Positions 17,431 to 24,228 of a stretch of DNA of 39,614 nt are shown here, piece by piece (within the stretch, counting starts at the first letter, position 1; the number at the start of each line of letters is the position of its first letter). This DNA comes from an uncultured Gammaproteobacteria bacterium (GTDB taxonomy: Bacteria > Pseudomonadota > Gammaproteobacteria > Pseudomonadales > Azotimanducaceae): NCBI GenBank assembly GCA_913050215.1, contig CAJXBG010000024.1, positions 1-39,614 on the forward strand, written 5' to 3'. The position numbers and the translations under genes were made by a program. The notes beneath the pieces are model-generated. The model saw nothing but the letters and a program-made list of their open reading frames with translations, was not told the DNA's origin and did not search any database.

Positions 17431-17460
17431 AGTATAGTCGCGTTTTCAGGGAATTGACAA
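17431..17460 (-). promoter_or_regulatory. Predicted sigma70 promoter for the EthD-P450 operon
   Basis: Read on the minus strand, TTGTCA (17460-17455) and TATACT (17436-17431) are each one base from consensus and 18 bases apart. They lie in the 180-base gap between the amidase and EthD genes, the only large gap in this minus-strand run. Transcription would start near 17424 and read EthD, P450 and the genes beyond. Confidence 0.55.
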
Positions 17461-17597
17461 AGGCTCTCTTTGTCTATTTCTCGTTGTTTTTGGTTTCAGC
17501 TCCGAAAGGGGGAAAAGCTAGCCTGTGTTCTCTGGGCGCACCAGGCACGAACAACCAATGCTGTTGAATGACTGATTTTTTTGCTAGCCCAAATTTG

Positions 17598-19019
17598 CTA
17601 CTTTCCGATTTGAGCATAGGCGTCTTGCCATGGCAGGGTTTCTTCGTAAGCGAGCGCAAATTCAAGCAGTTTCTTATCTTCACCAATGGGAGCGATAAAC
17701 TGAATGCCCATTGGGCGATGCTGATTGTCGAATCCGGCTGGTAGAGAAATAACCGGGCAACCGGACAACGTGCCGCCAATAACGACTTCCATCCATTGAT
17801 GGTACGTTGCCATTTTGCGACCTTCTATTTTTGCAGGCCAATGTTGAGCAACATCGAAAGGAAAAACCTGGGCGGACGGCAGGGCCAGAAAGTCATGCTG
17901 CCCGAAAGCGTTGTTGATGGTTTGATACCAGCGGGATCGGGTGTCAAAAGCTTTCGCCAGTCTATCGGTGGTGATTGTTTCAGCCTGGTCGAGTTCCCAT
18001 TGCACTTCCGCTTTTAATTGGATTCTCGTTTTTGGATTCTTGAACAACCGGTTGGGTGAATTGGTGAGGCCCCATTGGCGAAGCGTTATCCAGCAAGCCC
18101 ATAGTTCTTCCATGTTAAAATCGAGGGTCGAGTGTTCGATGTGAATACCCGTCGAGCCAAGTGACTGAAGCGCCGCTTCGCATAACGGAATAAGTCCTGC
18201 TTCTGTCGAGAGGTGGCCTCCAAGATCAGCTAACCAGCCAATATTTTTGTGCTTGAGGGGTAGAGGGTTGTATTCCTCTGCCGAACCGGGGTTGCCACGC
18301 CAACTCAGCGGTGAACGGGTGTCAGGTCCAGACATTGTCAGAAACAGTTTAATGACGTCCTCAACGTGGCGGCCCATGGGTCCCTCGGTTGATAACGAGC
18401 CCGTAAACAGGTCTCCCTCGGATTTGGGTACGCGTCCTATACTCGGCCTGAACCCAACGACATTGTTGAAGGCCGCGGGGTTGCGTAAAGATCCCATCAT
18501 GTCGCTGCCATCCGCAACGGGTAACAAGTCGAGCGCTAGCGCAACCGCAGCGCCTCCACTGCTTCCCCCGGCACACAGTGCCGGATTAAATGCATTCCGG
18601 GTCGCACCGTGAAGCGTGTTGTAGGATTGAGAGCCTAGACCAAATTCGGGCACGTTCGTTTTACCAATAAATATTGCGCCGGCTTCGCGAATCCGATGGG
18701 TAAAGATCGCATCACCTGCCGCAACATTGTTGGCCAGCAGCGGTGAGCCACAACTGGTTACATATCCCTCGCAGTTAGCTAGGTCCTTAATGGCATGGGG
18801 AAAACCGTGCATCCAGCCACGATATTCACCCTTTGCTAATGCTGTATCGGCTTCCTGTGCCTGTGTTAGCAGCATACTATGATCTGAGATTGACACTATC
18901 GCGTTGTATTCAGGATTTATCTGCCCGATGTGATCCAGCGTTTCCTGCATGAGTTCGGTACAGCTGATTTCCCTGTTGGCGATTTGTCGCGAGAGCGTCG
19001 ATGCAGATGCATAGTTCAT
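17598..19019 (-). CDS. Amidase signature family protein
   Basis: A 473-residue hydrolase of the amidase signature family. The Ser-cisSer-Lys triad is visible as Lys78 (HAIKDL), Ser153 in GGSSGGAAVALA and nucleophile Ser177 in GSDMMGSLRNPA. The second motif reads MMGS rather than the usual TGGS or GGGS. Family members cleave amides, nitrogen-containing side chains or fatty-acid amides, or act in transamidation; the lack of gatB-like neighbours argues against GatA. No signal peptide is visible. The RidA-like gene lies 21 bases upstream in the same direction, so the two form an operon that may continue into the EthD-P450 genes. Confidence 0.93.
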   Translation of the reverse strand: MNYASASTLSRQIANREISCTELMQETLDHIGQINPEYNAIVSISDHSMLLTQAQEADTALAKGEYRGWMHGFPHAIKDLANCEGYVTSCGSPLLANNVAAGDAIFTHRIREAGAIFIGKTNVPEFGLGSQSYNTLHGATRNAFNPALCAGGSSGGAAVALALDLLPVADGSDMMGSLRNPAAFNNVVGFRPSIGRVPKSEGDLFTGSLSTEGPMGRHVEDVIKLFLTMSGPDTRSPLSWRGNPGSAEEYNPLPLKHKNIGWLADLGGHLSTEAGLIPLCEAALQSLGSTGIHIEHSTLDFNMEELWACWITLRQWGLTNSPNRLFKNPKTRIQLKAEVQWELDQAETITTDRLAKAFDTRSRWYQTINNAFGQHDFLALPSAQVFPFDVAQHWPAKIEGRKMATYHQWMEVVIGGTLSGCPVISLPAGFDNQHRPMGIQFIAPIGEDKKLLEFALAYEETLPWQDAYAQIGK

Positions 19020-19040
19020 TTTGGGTGTTTCCTACCTTGA

Positions 19041-19433
19041 TCAGTCGGCAACTCTGGCGACGACGCGTATCTCAACGTGCGCACCGGGCATGGCCAGTTC
19101 GGTTGTACCGATAGCGGTCCAGGCAGGCCATGGCGCGGAAACAAACTTGTCTCGTGCCACCATAAATGCCGCGATGTGGCTTTGCATGCCGATGTGATAA
19201 CTCGTGTATTCGACGATGTTGCTATAGCTGGAACCACTCGCTTCAAGAATGTCACCAATGGATCGCCAAGCGTTTTCAAACTCTTCCTCAAGGGTTTCAG
19301 GCATTCTCCCTTTGGCGTTTGAGCCGACAACGCCGGAACAGTAAACCATTCCGTTACAAACCGTAGCCTGAGAAAAGTGAAAATTTTCGTAGCTGTATTT
19401 GCCTGATTCTGTCACGACAGACTTAATCGACAT
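19041..19433 (-). CDS. RidA/YjgF/YER057c family protein lacking the catalytic arginine
   Basis: A 130-residue RidA-fold protein, trimeric in known members. GMVYCSGVVG and the C-terminal PGAHVEIRVVARV fit the family. RidA deaminates reactive enamine/imine intermediates using an arginine in the segment P-A-R-S; here the segment is PWPAWTAIG, with Trp105 in that place. This makes classical imine deaminase activity unlikely and points to one of the Rid subfamilies found in catabolic operons. The start is supported by AGAGGAG five bases upstream. It is the first gene of the amidase operon and divergent from the TauD-like gene. Confidence 0.9.
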   Translation of the reverse strand: MSIKSVVTESGKYSYENFHFSQATVCNGMVYCSGVVGSNAKGRMPETLEEEFENAWRSIGDILEASGSSYSNIVEYTSYHIGMQSHIAAFMVARDKFVSAPWPAWTAIGTTELAMPGAHVEIRVVARVAD

Positions 19434-19455
19434 GCGAACTCCTCTGTTTTTTTGT

Positions 19456-19484
19456 CATTGTCGATGAAAACTACATTATCGATG
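19456..19484. promoter_or_regulatory. Direct repeats in the RidA/TauD divergent control region
   Basis: CATTGTCGATG (19456-19466) and CATTATCGATG (19474-19484) differ at one base and begin 18 bases apart. They lie between two divergent genes and could be a paired regulator site. No regulator gene adjoins them, so this is only a candidate. Confidence 0.35.
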
Positions 19485-19591
19485 GCTTATTGTCACATTA
19501 AGAGTTGATGGTTAGCGGGATGACCGGGCGCTCGTTCGAGGTTATCATATCGCCAACAGTGTGCTGCAAAAGCAGCAATGAGGAGAAGAGC

Positions 19592-20425
19592 ATGGAGATT
19601 TCCAGATTGTCAGGGGTTGGTGCGGAGATCACTGGTGTGGATATTCGGCATCTTTCCGACAATGAGTATGAAGGTATCAAGTCCGCTTTTACCGAGAACG
19701 GACTGATTTTTTTTCGCGATCAGCATCTAACTGAAGAAGATCACATTGCGTTCGCCAAACGTTGGGGTGAAATCAACATTAATCGATTCTTCAAGGCGAA
19801 TGACAAATACCCTGAAATTGCCATGGTCACGAAAGAGGGGCACCAGGAACAGAACATAGGTGGTGGCTGGCATACAGACCATAGCTATGATCAAGAACCG
19901 GCACTTGGTTCTATCCTGGTTGCAAAAGAACTTCCTGAATCAGGAGGAGATACATGGTTTACGAGTATGTATAAGGCTTACGACAGTCTTTCAGATGGCC
20001 TGAAAGAAACCCTTGAGCGGATGCGCGCGGTTCATTCTGCCCATTATGCGTTCGGGACAAAGTCAGGCGATAAGCAATCCGGAGGAACCGGTGGACGTAT
20101 CGGTAATTCTGATGTAGCTGATGCGCTCGAAAACCCGGTCCATCCAGTTGTCATCACTCATCCACTGAGTGGCAGAAAAGCGCTTTATGTCAATCGCGCA
20201 TTTACGCTTCATTTTGAAAACTGGTCTGTGGAAGACTCAGCGCCCTTACTCGAGTATCTATATGACATTGCCATCAGAGATGAGTTCGTCACCAAATTTC
20301 AATGGCGGCCCGGCTCGGTTGCATTCTGGGATAACAGAGCAACTTGGCACTATGCGCAGAATGACTATCAGGGCCAACGACGTGAGATGCATCGTATAAC
20401 CCTAGAGGGGTGTGCGCTTAGCTAA
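19592..20425 (+). CDS. TauD/TfdA family Fe(II)/2-oxoglutarate dioxygenase
   Basis: A 277-residue dioxygenase. The ATG at 19592 is chosen for AGGAG at 19581-19585, six bases upstream; earlier in-frame ATGs lack one. The iron ligands are visible as H94-x-D96 (GGWHTDHSY) and His253 (NRATWHYA), and Arg264 or Arg268 follows for 2-oxoglutarate. The N terminus SRLSGVGAEITGVDIRHLSD and the segment GLIFFRDQHLT are typical. Known members oxidise taurine, alkyl sulfates, phenoxyacetates or carnitine precursors. The specific substrate is not readable. It is divergent from the RidA-amidase operon and may share its control region. Confidence 0.94.
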   Translation: MEISRLSGVGAEITGVDIRHLSDNEYEGIKSAFTENGLIFFRDQHLTEEDHIAFAKRWGEININRFFKANDKYPEIAMVTKEGHQEQNIGGGWHTDHSYDQEPALGSILVAKELPESGGDTWFTSMYKAYDSLSDGLKETLERMRAVHSAHYAFGTKSGDKQSGGTGGRIGNSDVADALENPVHPVVITHPLSGRKALYVNRAFTLHFENWSVEDSAPLLEYLYDIAIRDEFVTKFQWRPGSVAFWDNRATWHYAQNDYQGQRREMHRITLEGCALS

Positions 20426-20494
20426 GGCTAACCCGCAGCGTTTACGCAAGGCGGCGACAGCGTGCTTTATGGATTAGGTTCACAGTTAAAGTGT

Positions 20495-21349
20495 CTATCC
20501 ATCGTAAAAGAATGGTTTGTGTAGGCCTATCAGCGTCTGCTCCCGCGTCGTCCTAGCTCTATCGATAGCCTGTTCTGAAAGGTGGTTGGTCGTCTCTGTT
20601 GTCTGAATTCTTTGCGCAATATCTCTACGGCCATAGTGCACCTGAAGGAAAAAGCGACCGCTGTCCCCTTCCATAGTAGACATTCGGCGGTGCCAAATAT
20701 CTGAAACGAATAACCCAACATCTCCAGCATGAGCCAGCAGAGGAACAACCTGCTTGCCATTGTAAGCTAAATCGTCATTCATGGATTCATCAGGCGGGGG
20801 GAACTTACCTGACAATTGACTCCCTTCCAGAACCCCGGTGGGTCCATCTTCAAGCCTACAATCTTTCAGGTAAATGTGGACCCCGATAGCGAAAACAGGA
20901 TGTGGGATGTCTGCCGGCCAGGTCACGCCTTCAGGTAACGGCACATGCGGCCCGGCGTCGATATGCCATGCTTGCCCACCATGCGAGCTGGTGTCATTAG
21001 GCGGGTTGCGCCAGGCTGTATTAGCAATGATGTGGCAATCTTCGCCTAATAAGGGCTCTATTGCCGCAAGGATTTTTGGATTTGCAGTCGCCTGTTGTGA
21101 TAGTGCACTGTGGTTTAACATCGCGTAGCGAAAACACTCATCGTCGTCAGGCGTTCTGCCTGAACCAGCGCGGTTCGCTCTGGATTGGTCATCAAAGACT
21201 TGGTTGATTTCTGCTGCCAATGCCTCTACCTCGGAGGGCTCGAACACATTTGACAGCAGTGTAAAGCCTCTCGTCTCAATTTCACGTGCTGCCGAATGAC
21301 TATCGTCGGCCTCACGAAATGCAAAGTACCCTCGAACACGTCTCAACAT
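20495..21349 (-). CDS. Phytanoyl-CoA dioxygenase (PhyH) family protein (second)
   Basis: A 284-residue PhyH-type oxygenase. The triad is visible as H129-x-D131 (AWHIDAG) and His220 (SDIWHRRM), and Arg232 (GRFFLQVHYG) fits the 2-oxoglutarate contact. GAGGAG lies six bases before the ATG. It is only distantly similar to the PhyH protein encoded at 11786 and is not a duplicate. It is convergent with the TauD-like gene and lies 216 bases downstream of the CYP153-like P450, so co-transcription with that gene is possible but not certain. Substrate unknown. Confidence 0.9.
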   Translation of the reverse strand: MLRRVRGYFAFREADDSHSAAREIETRGFTLLSNVFEPSEVEALAAEINQVFDDQSRANRAGSGRTPDDDECFRYAMLNHSALSQQATANPKILAAIEPLLGEDCHIIANTAWRNPPNDTSSHGGQAWHIDAGPHVPLPEGVTWPADIPHPVFAIGVHIYLKDCRLEDGPTGVLEGSQLSGKFPPPDESMNDDLAYNGKQVVPLLAHAGDVGLFVSDIWHRRMSTMEGDSGRFFLQVHYGRRDIAQRIQTTETTNHLSEQAIDRARTTREQTLIGLHKPFFYDG

Positions 21350-21529
21350 GGAATGCTCCTCTACGCTGGATTTAGTGCGCCGTTAACACCGTTATCAATA
21401 GCATGTGCAGATAAACTCCAGCGTTACATTTGTTTGTAAAAAACTGTTTGCAGCGCGAGCACAGGGGCACTGCCAGTCTGGATGCAAAGTGGTGGATGGA
21501 CCCGACAAGTAATTGTCTTTATCGGCGCG

Positions 21530-21565
21530 CTATTGAACCTAGTCTCTCTATTGAACCTGGTCTCT
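21530..21565. repeat. Tandem 18-base repeat abutting the P450 stop codon
   Basis: CTATTGAACCTAGTCTCT (21530-21547) is followed directly by CTATTGAACCTGGTCTCT (21548-21565), one mismatch apart. A third partial copy, CTATTG, begins at 21566 and contains the stop codon of the P450 gene read on the minus strand. The unit is a multiple of three. Confidence 0.9.
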
Positions 21566-22828
21566 CTATTGCTTCTCATGAAGTCGAACGGGCAAATGGG
21601 TGTAGCCTTTGACGAATGTTGATAACGTTCTGACCGGCTCACCGGTGACTTCGACCTTGTCGAATCTCTTCAAAATCTCTTCCCAGGCGATTTTTATCTG
21701 CATTTCTGCGAGTCGATTACCCATGCACCGGTGAATACCAAAGCCAAATGAAAGGTGGTGCCTTGGGTTTGCACGGTCGATGATAAAGTCATTAGGGTTG
21801 TCGATGACTTCCTCGTCACGATTTCCAGAGACATACCACATGAGTAACTTGTCGCCTTTCTTAATTTGTTTGCCACCGAGCTCCGTATCCTGTGCTGCGG
21901 TTCTTCGCATATAGGCTAGAGGCGTTTGCCAACGAATGATTTCAGGCACCAGTTTGGGTATCAGATCCGGGTTCTCTTTTAATTTCTGATATTGATCCGG
22001 ATTCTGGTTCAGTGCCAGCACGCCACCAGTGAGTGAGTTTCTGGTCGTGTCATTACCGCCAACGATGAGTAAGATTAGGTTGCCGAGATACTCCATGGGG
22101 TCCATGTCGCGGGTGTTCTCACCATGCGCAAGCATCGAAATCAGATCAGTCCTTGGCGGCTCGTTAACTCTCTCGTTCCAGAGCCGGGTGAAGTATTCAA
22201 GACACTTCATGAGTTCTTGCTGCCGTACCCGATAATCAATGTCGCTGTCCGGTCCTGCTGTTGCGATGTCGGACCAATGGGTCAACAACCGTCGATCTTC
22301 AAAGGGGAAGTCAAACAGGGTCGCAAGCATCTGGGTGGTTAGTTCGATTGAAACGAGATCAACCCAGTTGAATTCTTTGTCTCGAGGCAAAGAGTCTAAA
22401 ATATTGCAGACTCGCTCGCGTATCGTGCTTTCCATTAGTGCGAGATTACTTGGCTGTACTACCGGTGAAACGGTTGCCCGTTGGACATCGTGTTTAGGTG
22501 GGTCCATCGCAATGAAGTTGCTGGTCTGAAAGTTGGCTCGTTCATGCTGGCGACTGGTGGGTAATCCAAGCGTGATACCATCTTCTGAAGAAAACAGGTC
22601 GTGATGCTTATCAACATACATGATGTCGTTGAATTTTGTAATGGACCAATGCCGGCCCCAGTCTTCGTCGTCGTTCAGGTGCACCGGGTCTTCTTTTCTG
22701 AGTCTCTCAAAATATGCCCAGTGTGAATCAGTTTGGAACAGGCGAGCCTGTACAACACTGAGTGCATCAATCGGAAGAGAATATGGGTCAGGAATGATAT
22801 CGTCAGCCTGCTTGATTGCTTCGCTCAT
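21566..22828 (-). CDS. Cytochrome P450, CYP153-like
   Basis: A 420-residue soluble P450. Haem loop FGFGIHRCMG with ligand Cys368; ExxR at Glu296-Arg299; a canonical I-helix motif GGNDTT at 257-262. The stretches FIAMDPPKHDVQR, LTTQMLATLFDFPFEDRR and HLSFGFGIHRC resemble CYP153 enzymes, which hydroxylate the ends of alkanes and fatty chains and need a ferredoxin and reductase. Assignment to CYP153 is from memory of these motifs and could instead be a sister family. No redox partner gene lies nearby. The last codons and stop overlap a tandem 18-base repeat. A 225-base gap separates it from the SDR gene upstream. Confidence 0.93.
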   Translation of the reverse strand: MSEAIKQADDIIPDPYSLPIDALSVVQARLFQTDSHWAYFERLRKEDPVHLNDDEDWGRHWSITKFNDIMYVDKHHDLFSSEDGITLGLPTSRQHERANFQTSNFIAMDPPKHDVQRATVSPVVQPSNLALMESTIRERVCNILDSLPRDKEFNWVDLVSIELTTQMLATLFDFPFEDRRLLTHWSDIATAGPDSDIDYRVRQQELMKCLEYFTRLWNERVNEPPRTDLISMLAHGENTRDMDPMEYLGNLILLIVGGNDTTRNSLTGGVLALNQNPDQYQKLKENPDLIPKLVPEIIRWQTPLAYMRRTAAQDTELGGKQIKKGDKLLMWYVSGNRDEEVIDNPNDFIIDRANPRHHLSFGFGIHRCMGNRLAEMQIKIAWEEILKRFDKVEVTGEPVRTLSTFVKGYTHLPVRLHEKQ

Positions 22829-23053
22829 CGGTTTGCCGGAAGTTTGTTGGTGAGACGGATAATGTACGGTGAATCAGGTGTCAATTGCAAGATTGGTTGT
22901 AAGCGGGTGAGCACATGGGTGATGTCCTCGCGAATTTGCTTTTGTAACCTTTGGATTAATTACTTGTTTCTGGTGGGGGGAAGCCCTATTCGGGGCGTCA
23001 AAGCAGCGATCAACAAAACCAGTAATGGCTTAGGCCGGCGCTGCAATTTTCAA

Positions 23054-23902
23054 CTATAAATTCACAGGTTCAGGATTAATGCCGCCAGCAATGTTTTTTG
23101 CTCGGCTCAGCAGTAAATCATCAAAATCGGTGTGAGTAAGAATGTAAAGGCGATCAGCCTTGATGCCTTCGAAAACGATTTCTGCGAGCTGCTCAGGCTG
23201 CATGCCTTGTTCCAGAAATGTCTTGAACGCATTTCGCATTTCTAACTGCTCTGCTGTGGGGCCAGTGTCGCCCTCGTTTGTCACGCGATCCTGACGGTTT
23301 CGTCCGCTGTCGTGAATGTTGGTGTTAATGAAACCCGGACAAAGGACAGACGCGCCTACTTTGAGGTTTTGCTGGCGTAAATCAGAGTACAAATTTTCAG
23401 TCAGTGCAACGACGCCGTGCTTGGTCACAGAATAGCAGGCATTGGTTACGCCACCCAGTAGACCTGCCACCGAGGCTGTATTTACAATGTGGCAATCTGT
23501 ATTTTGCTCAATCATGAGTGGTGTGAAAACACGAACGCCGTGAATGACGCTCCACAGGTTAACGCCGATGACCCATTCCCAGTCTTTGGCGGTACTTTCC
23601 CAAGCGTTACCACCGCCGCCAACACCGGCGTTGTTAAACAAAAGGTGAACTGCGCCGAAGTGATCCATCGACTTTTTAGCGAGGGTTTCAATCTCTTGCT
23701 GTAGGGACACATCTGTTCTTACCGCCAGGATATTGTTGTTGCCTGCCGCTTGTAAGTCGGCTGCCGCTTTGTCTAGCGCGTCCTGTTGGATGTCCGCCAT
23801 AACAACCTGCATGCCTTCCGCGAGACATTTTTTTGTGAGTGCCAATCCGATTCCACTGGCGGCACCTGTAATTACCGCGACCTTACCACTAAAATCCTTC
23901 AT
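23054..23902 (-). CDS. Short-chain dehydrogenase/reductase (SDR)
   Basis: A 282-residue classical SDR. The nucleotide-binding TGAASGIG is at residues 13-20, with an Asp (MADIQ) after beta-strand 2 that favours NAD(H). NNAG and the catalytic Tyr-Lys pair YSVTKH are clear. The C-terminal extension after about residue 190 (GPTAEQLEMRNAFKTFLEQG) is longer than the minimal SDR. These enzymes oxidise or reduce alcohols and ketones. AGGAC lies six bases upstream of the ATG. It is 45 bases downstream of the CDGSH gene in the same direction and probably shares its transcript; with the P450 downstream it could oxidise a hydroxylated product. Confidence 0.93.
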   Translation of the reverse strand: MKDFSGKVAVITGAASGIGLALTKKCLAEGMQVVMADIQQDALDKAAADLQAAGNNNILAVRTDVSLQQEIETLAKKSMDHFGAVHLLFNNAGVGGGGNAWESTAKDWEWVIGVNLWSVIHGVRVFTPLMIEQNTDCHIVNTASVAGLLGGVTNACYSVTKHGVVALTENLYSDLRQQNLKVGASVLCPGFINTNIHDSGRNRQDRVTNEGDTGPTAEQLEMRNAFKTFLEQGMQPEQLAEIVFEGIKADRLYILTHTDFDDLLLSRAKNIAGGINPEPVNL

Positions 23903-23947
23903 TTCGTGTCCTACGCTGGTGACTTAACGTGAGTAATTGAGAATTGA

Positions 23948-24184
23948 TTAGCTGTTATGTGATCCATCGCAAAGAGGCGCATTGCGGGTCGCTTTGCAGC
24001 CGCAAAAATAGAGGGTTTTTGATACTTCTGCTGTGTATTTCAAAGGTAGGAATTCCGTGTCGGCATGCGAGCCGTCGCAGAAAGGTTGTTTCTGGCTTTT
24101 GCCGCAGGCGCACCAAAAATAAGATTTACCCTCTTCTACTTCAGTACCGAAAGGTGTGTCTGCTGCTCGAACAGGTTCTGACAT
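23948..24184 (-). CDS. Dual CDGSH iron-sulfur domain protein
   Basis: A 78-residue protein with two CDGSH-type [2Fe-2S] motifs: C25-x-C27...C36-DGS-H40 and C61-x-C63...C72-DGS-H76. Each motif holds a redox-active cluster with three Cys and one His ligand. Bacterial dual-CDGSH proteins are soluble monomers with no settled function; links to redox sensing, iron homeostasis or electron transfer have been proposed for the superfamily. AAGGAGA lies seven bases before the ATG. It sits 44 bases downstream of ovoA and upstream of the SDR, all in one direction, so a shared transcript with a thiol-redox theme is plausible. Confidence 0.93.
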   Translation of the reverse strand: MSEPVRAADTPFGTEVEEGKSYFWCACGKSQKQPFCDGSHADTEFLPLKYTAEVSKTLYFCGCKATRNAPLCDGSHNS

Positions 24185-24228
24185 GTTGATTCTCCTTAAA
24201 GTCTTCTTCGTGTGAGGAAATTTTGTTG

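Noticed and set aside
19505-19591. An earlier start for the TauD-like gene
   Set aside because: The ATG at 19592 has AGGAG at the right distance, and the family N terminus begins there.
21530-21571. The tandem repeat as a CRISPR array or mobile-element target duplication
   Set aside because: The copies are directly adjacent with no spacers, only 18 bases long, and no transposase or inverted repeats are present.
22829-23053. A possible small gene in the gap between the P450 and the SDR
   Set aside because: The plus-strand frame here continues from antisense P450 sequence, has no ribosome binding site and shows no recognisable protein pattern.
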